Source: Paracoccaceae bacterium
GTDB taxonomy: Bacteria > Pseudomonadota > Alphaproteobacteria > Rhodobacterales > Rhodobacteraceae
Direction: 5' to 3'
Assembly (NCBI GenBank): GCA_014323785.1
Contig: JACONJ010000049.1
Coordinates: forward strand, 1-43,509
Length of the DNA: 43,509 nucleotides
Shown here: piece after piece, positions 32,184 to 43,000 of the stretch
How the letters are laid out: every line of letters begins with the position of its first letter
Position numbering within the stretch: position 1 is the stretch's first letter
Translations under genes and position numbers: made by a program
Notes under the pieces: model-generated
The model's input: the letters and a program-made list of their open reading frames with translations, nothing else
Databases searched by the model: none
Told to the model about the DNA's origin: nothing

Positions 32184-33815
32184 AACAATGATCACATCAT
32201 TGGTGATTCCAATGATAACAGCATTAGTGGTGGTAGCGGGAACGATGTACTGGAAGGCCGTGACGGAGATGACACGCTCTTGGGGGGTAACGGTAACGAC
32301 TCGCTCGAAGGTGGCAAAGGGGATGATGCCCTTTTGGCAGGCAAGGGCAACGATACGCTTGATGGTGGTGCCGGTTCTGACTGGGCCGACTATTCGGACG
32401 GGTTCACCGGAATCACCGTCAGGCTGGATCATGGCACGGCCACTTATGGCAGTGGATCAGAAAACTATCAGGACACCCTGCACAACTTTGAGAATGCCCA
32501 GGGATCCCGCCACAACGATTCCATTGTTGGTGATGATGGTGCGAATCACCTCAAAGGCAATCCGGGCGACGATACCCTCACCGGCGGTGCCGGGGCCGAC
32601 ACCCTGGACGGCGGCGCGGGCAGCGATACGGCCAGTTACGCGGCCTCAAGCGCAGGCGTGAACGTGAACCTGGGCACGGGCACCGCCTCGGGTGGCCACG
32701 CGACGGGCGATGTGCTGAACGGGATCGAGAACCTCATCGGTTCTGATCACGCCGACGCCCTCACCGGCAATTCCGGGGCCAACCATCTGACCGGCGGCGC
32801 GGGCAACGATACGCTTACCGGCGGCGCGGGTGCTGACACCCTGGACGGCGGCGCGGGCACCGATACCGCCAGCTATGCGGGGGCCGACGCGGGCATTGTA
32901 GTAAATCTGGGCCATGGACGCGGTTACGATGGTGCTGCTCTGAACGATTACCTGAAAAACATCGAAAATCTGCGCGGCTCATCCCACGGCGACGTCATCA
33001 TCGGGGATGCTGGCAACAACCGGCTCGAGGGTGGCGCGGGCAACGATGTTATTGGGGGCGATGCCGGTGACGACGCGCTGCAGGGCCAAGCAGGCAATGA
33101 CGTGCTCGAGGGCAGCACCGGGGCTGACACCCTGAACGGTGGCACCGGCACCGATACCGCCAGTTACGCCAGGTCAGACGCGGGCGTGGCGGTGAACCTG
33201 GGCCAGGGCACCGCCTCCGGTGGCCACGCGACGGGCGATGTGCTCAGCAGTATCGAGAACCTCATCGGCTCTGGTCACGCCGACTACCTTGTCAGCAATG
33301 TCGTGGCCAGCCTGCTGGACGGGCACGCGGGCGCGGACACGCTGCGCGGCGGTGGTGCGGCTGATACGCTCACCGGTGGCGCGGGCGATGACCGCCTGTG
33401 GGGGCATCAGGGTGATGACCGCCTGACCGGCGGCGCAGACCACGACCGCCTGGATGGCGGCGCAGACCACGACCGCCTGGATGGCGGCACCGGGCACGAC
33501 ACGCTGGAGGGCGGCGCAGGCCAGGATACCATTATCGGCAGGTCCGGGAATGATGTTCTGACCGGCGGCGCAGACCGCGATGTGTTCCTGTTCAAGGACA
33601 ACTTCGGCACCGATGTCATCACAGACTTTGAGGATGGCATAGACCGGATCCTGATCAGGACCGACGGGGTCAGGTTCAAAGACCTGTCCATCACCGGCAC
33701 GGGCACGGATGTGGACCGCGCGGCGGTCGTCAGCTGGGGCGCGGAGGGCGACAGCATCACGCTGGAGGGCGTGGACCATACGGACCTGACGCGGGCGGAT
33801 TTCATCTTCTGGTGA
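31005..33815 (+). CDS. RTX calcium-binding protein, main part (downstream of the in-frame stop)
   Basis: In the same frame as 30735-30947. The GTG at 31005 is only a formal start; ATG 31812, within PVNMTKSNNHYDH, is a possible restart because it repeats the beginning of the gene. Order: RTX block 1, (S)ITDFEVGVDRL, the linker PEPEVTPEPEAEVTPEP, the second copy of the NNHYDH...FWYGFGGNDYV domain, several RTX blocks with ASYAxSxAGVxVNL and SIENLIGS modules, and a C-terminal FGTDVITDFEDGIDRI...GDSITLEGVDHTDLTRADFIFW. The last segment matches the end of the 4592 protein and is a likely type I secretion signal. No signal peptide or enzyme domain is seen. GC content and codon use rise sharply near 32570. 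Confidence 0.85.
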   Translation: MQISLKANKAKWGWGTGPGSTEDHISGFENVIGSRHADTIEGSAGNNRIEGGAGNDALKGNDGDDTLIGGAGGDALDGGAGTDWASYENAGSGVTASLKGFQFGSAEGDALGDTYNGIESLLGSAHNDRLVGDNGANHIKGNPGDDILMGGAGNDTLDGGANGNDTLDGGAGADTFLFGSQWSHDSITDFEVGVDRLLYIHGDPSRLDFTASKVDAGVSVTWGQLHSSLTFRDKDLAWWATAEAVLFGVVPEPEVTPEPEAEVTPEPVNMTKSNNHYDHTGAKIKDYWPYLALPYGHRKGIGSNGDDRAGYSDFGTGAGYQFWYGFGGNDYVNANQNGFKGWFQGGSGTDTIDYSFAYTGVNINLLTNKASFGTGPRSTEDHISGFENVIGSRNNDHIIGDSNDNSISGGSGNDVLEGRDGDDTLLGGNGNDSLEGGKGDDALLAGKGNDTLDGGAGSDWADYSDGFTGITVRLDHGTATYGSGSENYQDTLHNFENAQGSRHNDSIVGDDGANHLKGNPGDDTLTGGAGADTLDGGAGSDTASYAASSAGVNVNLGTGTASGGHATGDVLNGIENLIGSDHADALTGNSGANHLTGGAGNDTLTGGAGADTLDGGAGTDTASYAGADAGIVVNLGHGRGYDGAALNDYLKNIENLRGSSHGDVIIGDAGNNRLEGGAGNDVIGGDAGDDALQGQAGNDVLEGSTGADTLNGGTGTDTASYARSDAGVAVNLGQGTASGGHATGDVLSSIENLIGSGHADYLVSNVVASLLDGHAGADTLRGGGAADTLTGGAGDDRLWGHQGDDRLTGGADHDRLDGGADHDRLDGGTGHDTLEGGAGQDTIIGRSGNDVLTGGADRDVFLFKDNFGTDVITDFEDGIDRILIRTDGVRFKDLSITGTGTDVDRAAVVSWGAEGDSITLEGVDHTDLTRADFIFW

Positions 33816-33852
33816 AGCCCGCAGACGGGGGGCATTTTGCCTGGCGCGGTTT

Positions 33853-33883
33853 GGGCGGCGGTGCGTATTTGTTACCGCCGCCC
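33853..33883 (+). terminator. Hairpin after the second RTX gene
   Basis: GGGCGGCGGT (33853-33862) pairs perfectly with ACCGCCGCCC (33874-33883), loop 11 nt, 38 bases after the stop. No T-tract follows. Confidence 0.5.
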
Positions 33884-33902
33884 GCATATGTATATGTACC
33901 AC

Positions 33903-33936
33903 AATGCCCCCGCCCGCGCATCCGCGAAACTGCCCC
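33903..33936 (+). promoter_or_regulatory. 34-bp block shared by two RTX upstream regions (copy 2)
   Basis: Matches 30499-30532 with three mismatches, and lies 121 bp before ATG 34057. The A-rich AAAAAATTTAAGAAA (around 33955) just downstream could be part of a promoter region. Confidence 0.5.
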
Positions 33937-34056
33937 CTGCGCACCCCGTGTTGAAAAAATTTAAGAAAGTTGCGGCACTGCCCCTTGAAGCGGCCGCACG
34001 CGGGGGCTATGTTCCCCCATAGCCACACTTTGAACCAGTGAAAGAACCCGCACCCT

Positions 34057-37000
34057 ATGGCCCGGCAGCCCAGAATCGGCAATCAGCGCGACGACACATT
34101 CCTCGCACATTCCCATGCAGAGGCGTTTGACGGCTTGTTTGGCATCGATAGTGTCAACTATTCCCTGTCATCCAGCGCGGTAGAGGTGAACCTTGCCGCC
34201 CGAACCGCCACCCGTGACAATAAGTACACTGGTGCCGGCCAGTCTGGCTATGCCCAGGGTGACATCTACGCCAGCATTGAGAATGTCGCCGGCTCCAGTT
34301 TTGCCGACCACATTCGCGGCGATGACGGTAACAACTATCTGGACGGCGGCGGCGGGGACGATACGCTCCTCGGTGGCGGGGGCCGCGATACGCTGAATGG
34401 CGGTGACGGCAACAACCATCTGGACGGCGGCGGCGGGGACGATACGCTCCTCAGTGGCGGGGGCAACGATACGCTGAATGGCAATGACGGGGCCGACGGC
34501 ATGAACAGCGGCGGCGGCAACGACGTGCTGGACGGTGGTCGCGGCAGCGACTCGCTGTATGGTGGCGCGAACAATGACGTGCTGGATGGCGGTGCGAACA
34601 ATGACGTGCTGCGCGGTGAGGCAGGCGATGACACGCTGCGCGGCGGCACGGGCAACGACACGCTCGAGGGTGGCACGGACAGCGACTCGCTCATTGGCGG
34701 TGCGCAAAATGACGTGCTGCGCGGCGGCGCGGGCAAGGATACGCTCGAGGGCGGCGCGGGCCTTGACACGCTGGACGGCGGCGACGGCACCGATACCGCC
34801 AGCTATTCGAATTCGAATGGGGGGGTGTTCGTTTCACTGTATAGCGGCATAACCAGCGGCGGGGATGCGCAGGGCGACGTCTTGCGCAATATCGAGAATC
34901 TCATCGGCTCCACCCACGCCGACGCCATGATTGGCAATTCCGGGGCCAATATGCTCGATGGCGGCGCGGGGGATGACACGCTGTATGGCAGGGGCGGCAA
35001 CGACGTGCTGGACGGCGGCAACAGCAATGACAGCCTCACTGGCGGCGACGGCAACGACACGCTCATCGGCGGCGCGGGTGCTGACACCCTGGACGGCGGC
35101 GCGGGTACTGACGGGGCCGATTACAGCGGCTCGGGTGCTGCCGTCAACGTGAACCTGGCCACGGGCACGGGCAGCGGCGGGGATGCCCATGGCGACAGTC
35201 TGACAGGTATCGATAACCTCATCGGCTCGGATCATGCCGACACGCTGGTCGGTGATGCCGCGGCCAATGCGCTGCAGGGCGGTGACGGGAACGATACGCT
35301 CACCGGCGGTTCGGGGGCTGACACGCTGGGCGGTGGCGACGGCACCGACACCGCCACCTATGCGGCGGCGATCAGTGCCGTCAGCGTGAACCTGGCCACG
35401 GGCAGAGGCACCAGTGGGGATGCCCAGGGCGACGTGCTGCGCGGTATCGAGAATCTCATCGGCTCGGACCTGGGCGATATCCTGGCCGGGGATGGCATGG
35501 ACAATATGTTCAAGGGCCGCGGGGGGGGGGACAGACTTTTTGGCGCGGGCGGCAACGACACGCTGGACGGCGGCGCGGACAATGACGTGCTGGATGGCGG
35601 GGCGGGCAATGACGTGCTGGATGGCGGCGCGGGGGATGACCTGCTGGACGGCGGCACTGACAATGACGTGCTGGAGGGCGATACGGGCGATGACACGCTG
35701 CGCGGCGGCGCGGGCAATGACGTGCTGGAGGGCGGCGCGGACAATGACGGGCTGCGCGGCGGCACGGGCGATGATATGCTGCGCGGCGGCACGGGCAGCG
35801 ACGTGCTCGAGGGCAGCGCGGGGGCCGACACGCTGGACGGTGGCGACGGCACCGATACGGCCAGTTATGCAGCCTCAGGCGCGGGCGTGAATGTGAACCT
35901 GGGCACTGGCATCAGCCGTAATGGGGATGCCCGGGGCGACATCTTGCGCAGCATCGAAAATCTCATCGGTTCTCATCGGGGTGACTCTCTGACCGGGGAT
36001 GACGCGGCCAACCTGATCAGGGGCATCGGGTCGGGTGACGTGCTTTACGGCGCGGGCGGCAACGACACGCTGGACGGCGGCGCGGGGGATGACACGCTGC
36101 GTGGCGGCGTGGACAATGACGTGCTGGACGGTGGTGCGGACAATGACGTGCTGGATGGCGGCGCGGGGGCCGACACGCTGGACGGTGGTGACGGCACCGA
36201 TACGGCCAGTTATGCGGCCTCAGGCGCGGGCGTGAACGTGAACCTGGGCACTGGCATCAGCCGTGACGGGGATGCCCGGGGCGACATCTTGCGCAACATC
36301 GAAAATCTTATCGGTTCGGATCAGGGCGACACCCTCGCCGGGGATGACGCGGCCAACATGATCGCGGGCATCGGGTCGGGTGACGTGCTTTACGGCGCGG
36401 GCGGCAACGACACGCTGCGCGGTGGTGCGGACAATGACGTGCTGCGCGGCGGCGCGGACAATGACGTGCTGGAGGGCGGTGCGGACAATGACGTGCTGGA
36501 GGGCGGCGCGGACAATGACGTTCTGCGCGGCGGCACGGGCAATGACACGCTGGACGGCGGCACGGGCAATGACACGCTGGACGGTGGTACGGGCAATGAC
36601 ACGCTGGACGGCGGCACGGGCAATGACGTGCTGGAGGGCGGCGCGGACAATGACACGCTGCAGGGCGGCGCGGGGGCTGATCGACTGGACGGTGGCGACG
36701 GCACCGATACGGCCAGTTATGCGGCCTCAGGCGCGGGCGTGAACGTGAACCTGGGCGATGGCACCGGCCGCGATGGGGATGCGCAGGGTGACATCTTGCG
36801 CAACATCGAAAATCTCGTCGGCTCAGACCATTTCGACAGCCTGCACGGGAATAACCGGGCCAATCTGCTGGCAGGCGGCGGCAGTTTTGATTTTGTGTAT
36901 GGTGCCGGCGGCGATGACACATTGTTGGGCGGTGACGGCACTGATATCCTCTCTGGTGACGGCGGCAATGACGTGCTCGAGGGCGGCGCGGGGGCTGATC

Positions 37001-40000
37001 GACTGTCTGGCGGCACCGGCTCCGATACCGCCAGCTACGCGGATTCAAACACGGACGTGAACGTGAACCTGGGCACCGGCACCGCCTCCGGTGGCCATGC
37101 CACGGGCGACACGCTGACGAGTATTGAGAACCTGACCGGATCTGGCCATGCCGACACGCTGACCGGGGATGATGCAGCCAACCTGCTGGACGGCGGCGCG
37201 GGCAACGACACCCTCGAGGGCGGCGCGGGTGCCGATACCCTGGACGGCGGCGACGGCACCGATACCGCCACCTACGCGGGCTCGAAAACTGGCGTGAATG
37301 TGAACCTGGACACCGGCACCGGCACCAGTGCCTATGTGGGGGCCAAGGTTATCTTGCGCCCAATCGACACATTGTTCAGCATCGAAAACCTGATTGGCAG
37401 TTCGCATAACGATGATCTCACCGGTGATTCGGGTGATAACCTTCTGGACGGTGGCAGTGACGGTAACGACACGCTGCGCGGCGGCGCGGGCCATGATACG
37501 CTGCGCGGCGGCGCGGGCCACGACAAGCTGACCGGCGGCATTGGCAACGACGTGCTGGATGGCGGTGCGTGGGCCGACATTCTGGACGGCGGCACGGGCG
37601 ATGACGCGCTGAACGGCGGCGCGGGCGATGACACGCTGAACGGCGGCGATAACAATGATACGCTGGATGGCGGCATCGGGGATGATCATATTACCGGTGA
37701 TGACGGGGCAGACACGTTAAACGGCGACAGGGGCAATGATACGCTGGACGGCGGCGCGGGTATCGATACCGCCACCTATACAACATCAGGCGCGGGCGTG
37801 AACGTAAACCTGGGCACCGCCACCGGCACCGGTGGCCACGCGGCGGGCGATGTGTTGCGCAGTGTCGAAAACCTCATCGGCTCGGATCATGACGACACCC
37901 TCGCCGGCGATGCCGCGGCCAACGTACTGCAGGGCGGCACTGGCAACGACGTGCTTGAGGGCAGCGCGGGGGGCGATGCCCTGGACGGCGGCGCGGGCAC
38001 CGATACGGCCAGCTATGCGGGTTCGGACACGGGCGTGCGTGTGAACCTGGGTACCGGCCGGGCCAAGGGCGGCCACGCGGCGGGCGATGTGCTGAACGGA
38101 ATCGAGAACCTCATCGGCTCGGATCATGCCGACACCCTCGCTGGTGATGATGCGGCCAATGTGCTGCAGGGTGGTGACGGGAATGATACGCTCACCGGCG
38201 GCGCAGGGGCCGATACACTCTTCGGCGGTGCTGGCACGGATACGGCCAGCTACGCGGCCTCAAGCGCGGGCGTGGAAGTGAACCTGGGTCAGGGCACCGG
38301 CACCGGTGGCCACGCGGCGGGCGATGTGCTGCGCGGTATCGAGAACCTCATCGGCTCCACCCACGCCGACTTCCTCAATGGGGATTCGGGTGATAACACG
38401 CTGGACGGCGGCGCGGGCAGGGACGTTCTCGTCGGTAGGGCAGGGGCCGATACCTTGGACGGTGGCGCGGGCACGGATATGGCCAGTTACGCAGGTTCAG
38501 ACACGGGCGTGCATGTGAACCTGGGCGATGGCACCGCCTCGGGTGGCCACGCGGCGGGCGATGTGCTGCGCGGTATTGAGAACCTTGCGGGGTCCAGCCA
38601 TGCTGATAACCTGACCGGGGATGACGCGGACAACCATCTGAACGGCCATGCGGGGGCCGACACGCTGATGGGTGGTGCAGGTGTCGACACGCTGGTGGGT
38701 GGCGCCGGGGATGACCAGCTCACTGGCGGGAACAACGCGGACACGCTGGACGGTGGCATCGGGGCCGATACCCTGGACGGCGGTGCCGGTACGGATACGG
38801 CCAGTTACGCGGGCTCGGACGCAGGCGTGAACGTGAACCTGGGCCAGGGCACCGGCACCGGTGGCCACGCGGCGGGCGACGTGCTGCGCGGCGTCGAAAA
38901 TCTCATCGGCTCGGATCATGCCGACAGCCTCACCGGGGATAGTGCGGCTAATGTGCTGCAGGGTGGCGTGGGTAACGACGCGCTCGAGGGCGGCGCGGGG
39001 GCCGATACCCTGGACGGCGGCACTGGCACGGATACCGCCACCTACGCGGGCTCCGACGTGGGCGTGAACGTGAACCTGGGCACCGGCATCACCTCTGGTG
39101 GCCACGCGGCGGGCGATGTGCTGCGCAGCGTCGAAAATCTCATCGGCTCGGATCATGCCGACACCCTCGCCGGCAATGCCGCGGCCAACGTACTGCAGGG
39201 CGGCGCGGACAATGACATCCTGGGCGGCGGCGCGGGGGCCGATACCCTGGACGGCGGCGCGGGCACCGATACGGCCAGTTACGCGGGCTCGGACACGGGC
39301 GTGAATGTGAAGCTGGGCACCGGCATCACCTCTGGTGGCCACGCGGCGGGCGATGTGCTGCGCAGCATCGAAAACCTTATCGGTTCGGATCATGCCGACA
39401 GCCTCACCGGGGAGGGTGCGGCCAATGCGCTGCAGGGCGGTGACGGGAACGACACGCTCACCGGCGGCGCAGGCAACGACACGCTCATCGGCAACGATGG
39501 AAATGACAGCCTCACCGGCGGTGCGGATACAGATACGCTGGTGGGCGGCGTGGGTAACGATACGCTCACCGGCGGCGCAGGGGCCGATGCGCTGGGTGGC
39601 GACGCGGGCACGGATACGGCCAGTTACGCGGGCTCGGACGCGGGCGTGAATGTAAACCTGGGTCACGGTACCGGCAGCGGTGGCCACGCGGCGGGCGATG
39701 TGCTGCGCAGTGTTGAAAACCTCATCGGCTCGGATCATGCCGACAGCCTCACCGGGGATGACGGCGACAACCGGCTGCAGGGCGGTGGCGGAAACGATAC
39801 GCTCATCGGCGGCGCAGGGGCCGATACCCTGGACGGTGGTGCCGGTCCGGATACGGCCGGCTACGCGGGCTCGAACGCGGGCGTGAATGTGAATCTGGCC
39901 ACGGGCCGCGGCACCGGTGGCCACGCGGCGGGCGATGTGCTGCGCAGCATCGAAAACCTCATCGGCTCGGATCATGCTGACAGCCTCACCGGGGATGACA

Positions 40001-43000
40001 GCAACAACCGGCTGAACGGCGGTGCGGGTAACGACGCGCTGATGGGCGGCGCAGGTGTCGACACGCTGGTGGGTGGCGGGAACAATGACATGCTGCATGG
40101 CGGCGCGGATGCGGACACGCTGGACGGCGGTGCAGGGGCCGATACGCTGCACGGCGGTGCAGGCACGGATACGGCCATCTATGCGGGATCGGACGCGGGC
40201 GTGAATGTGAACCTGGGTCAGGGTACCGGCACCGGTGGCCACGCGGCGGGCGATGTTCTGGGCAGTATCGAAAACCTCATCGGCTCGGATCATGCCGACA
40301 GCCTAACCGGGGATGACAGCAACAACCAGCTGAACGGCGGCGCGGGGGCCGATACCTTGGACGGTGGCATTGGCACGGATACGGCCACCTACGCGGGCTC
40401 GGACGCGGGCGTGAATGTGAACCTGGGCCAGGGCACCGCCTCTGGTGGCCACGCGACGGGCGATGTTCTGGGCAGTATCGAAAACCTCATCGGCTCGGAT
40501 CACGCCGACAGCCTCACCGGGGATAGTGCGGCCAATGCGCTGCAGGGCGGTGACGGGAACGATACGCTCACCGGCGGCACTGGCGCGGATACGCTGGATG
40601 GCGGCACTGGCGCGGATACGGCCAGCTACGCGGGCTCGAACGCGGGCGTGAACGTGAACCTGGCCACGGGCCGCGGCACTGGCGGCCACGCGGCGGGCGA
40701 TGTGCTGCACAATATCCGCAACCTGATCGGCTCGGACTACGCCGACGACTTCGCCGGGGATGACAGTGACAACTTCCTGAACGGCGGTAAGGGCGATAAC
40801 ACGCTGAACGGTGGCGCGGGAAATGACACCCTTATCGGTGGCGATACAAATGATTTCCTCGACGGCGGCGCGGGTGATGACTGGCTGTTGGGTGGCCGAT
40901 GGTCTGATGCGCTGTTCGGCGGCGATGGCTCCGATACGGTCAGCTACGCAGGCTCGGACGCGGGCGTGAATGTGAACCTGGGCCGGGGTACCGCCTCGGG
41001 TGGCCACGCGCAGACCGATTTGCTGGTCAGCATCGAAAATCTTATCGGCTCGGACCACGCAGACAGTCTCACCGGAGATGACAGCGACAACCGGCTGCAG
41101 GGCGGTGGCGGGAGCGATACACTCACCGGCGGTGCCGGGGCCGACACCTTCGTATTCGCTTCCCTCGACGGCGATACCATCACTGATTTCAGTGTCGGTA
41201 CAGACCGCATCGAGCTCATCACGACCACCGAACAGCCAGGCGCATGGACCGTGACCGACTCGGGCGATGATGCCGTTGTCACGTGGAACGGTGGCACCCT
41301 GACACTGACTGGCGTGGATCATGCACTTGTAACGGAAACGTCCCTTGTCTTCACAGATCCCCCCCCCGCCCCGATATATAACACCACGCGATTTATCGGC
41401 GATGACGGGAATAACAACCTCGTCGGTGGTAACGGGAAAGATTTCATCGACGGCGGTGCAGGCAACGACACGCTCACCGGCTATGGGCGTAACGATACGC
41501 TGGAGGGCGACGCGGGCGATGACTTCCTGAACGGCGGCGCGGGGGCCGATATGCTGGATGGCGGCACTGGCATGGATTGGGCCACCTATGTTGGCTCGGA
41601 CACGGGCGTGAATGTGAATCTGGCCACGGGCCGCGGCACCGCTGGCGACGCGGCGGGCGATGTACTGAACAGCATCGAAAACCTCGTAGGCTCGGACCAT
41701 GCCGACAGCCTCACCGGGGATGACAGCGACAACCAGTTGGCCGGCGGTGCGGGTAACGACACGCTCATCGGCGGCGATGGAAATGATAACCTCACCGGCG
41801 ACGCGGGCGATGACTTCCTGGACGGCGGTGCGGGGGCCGATACACTCCTCGGCGGGGATGGCACCGATACGGCCATCTACGCAGGCTCGGACGCGGGCGT
41901 GCATGTGAACCTGGCCACTGGCACCGCCTCTGGTGGCCACGCGGCGGGCGATTTGCTGGTGGGAATCGAGAACCTGATTGGCTCTGGCCACGCGGACACG
42001 CTGACCGGGAATGATGCGGCCAATATGCTGGATGGCGGCGCGGATAATGACACGCTGCAGGGCGGCGCAGGGGCGGATACGCTCACCGGCGGTGCTGGCA
42101 CGGATACGGCCACCTATGCGGGTTCCGACGCAGGCGTGCATGTGAACCTGGGCGACGGCACCGCCTCTGGCGGGGATGCCGAGGGCGATGTGCTGACGGG
42201 TATTGAGAACCTTATCGGCTCTGGCAACGCGGACATGCTGGCCGGGGATGACACGGCCAATATGCTGGACGGCGGCGCGGATAATGACACGCTGCAGGGC
42301 GGCGCGGGGGCCGATACGCTGGACGGCGGCACTGGCACGGATATGGCCAGTTACGCAGGTTCAGACGTGGGCGTGCATGTGAACCTGGGCGATGGCACCG
42401 CCTCGGGTGGCCATGCGGCGGGCGATGTGCTGAACAGCATCGAGAACCTGCGCGGCTCGGACCATGCCGACAGTTTGGCCGGGGATGACGCGGCCAATAT
42501 GCTGGACGGCGGCGCGGGCAATGACATGCTGGACGGCGGCGCGGGCAATGACATGCTGGACGGCGGCGCGGGGGCCGACACGCTGGATGGCGGTGCAGGC
42601 ACGGATACGGCCAGTTACGCAGGTTCAGACGCAGGCGTGCATGTGAACCTGGGCGACGCCACCGCCTCTGGCGGGAATGCCGAGGGCGATGTGCTGACGG
42701 GTATTGAGAACGTGATTGGCTCTGGCAACGCGGACATGCTGGCCGGGGATGACGCGGCCAATATGCTGGGCGGCGGCGCGGGCAATGACACGCTGAACGG
42801 CGGCGCGGGGGCCGATACGTTGACTGGCGGGGCAGGGGCGGATACCTTCGTGTTCACGTCCCTCGACGGCGATACGATCACCGATTTTGAGGTCGGCACA
42901 GACCGTATCGAACTTGTCTCAACCACTGGGCAGTCGGGCGAATGGACTCTGGCCGCCAGCGGCGATGATGCTGTGCTCACATGGAATGGCGGTACCGTGA

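Noticed and set aside
38497-42141. Two long minus-strand ORFs (about 600 aa each) opposite the giant RTX gene, full of Ile-Arg-Ala-Asp-Glu-Val-type repeats
   Set aside because: They are reverse complements of the GC-rich RTX modules; periodicity and codon use follow the + strand gene, and no ribosome sites or family motifs are present.
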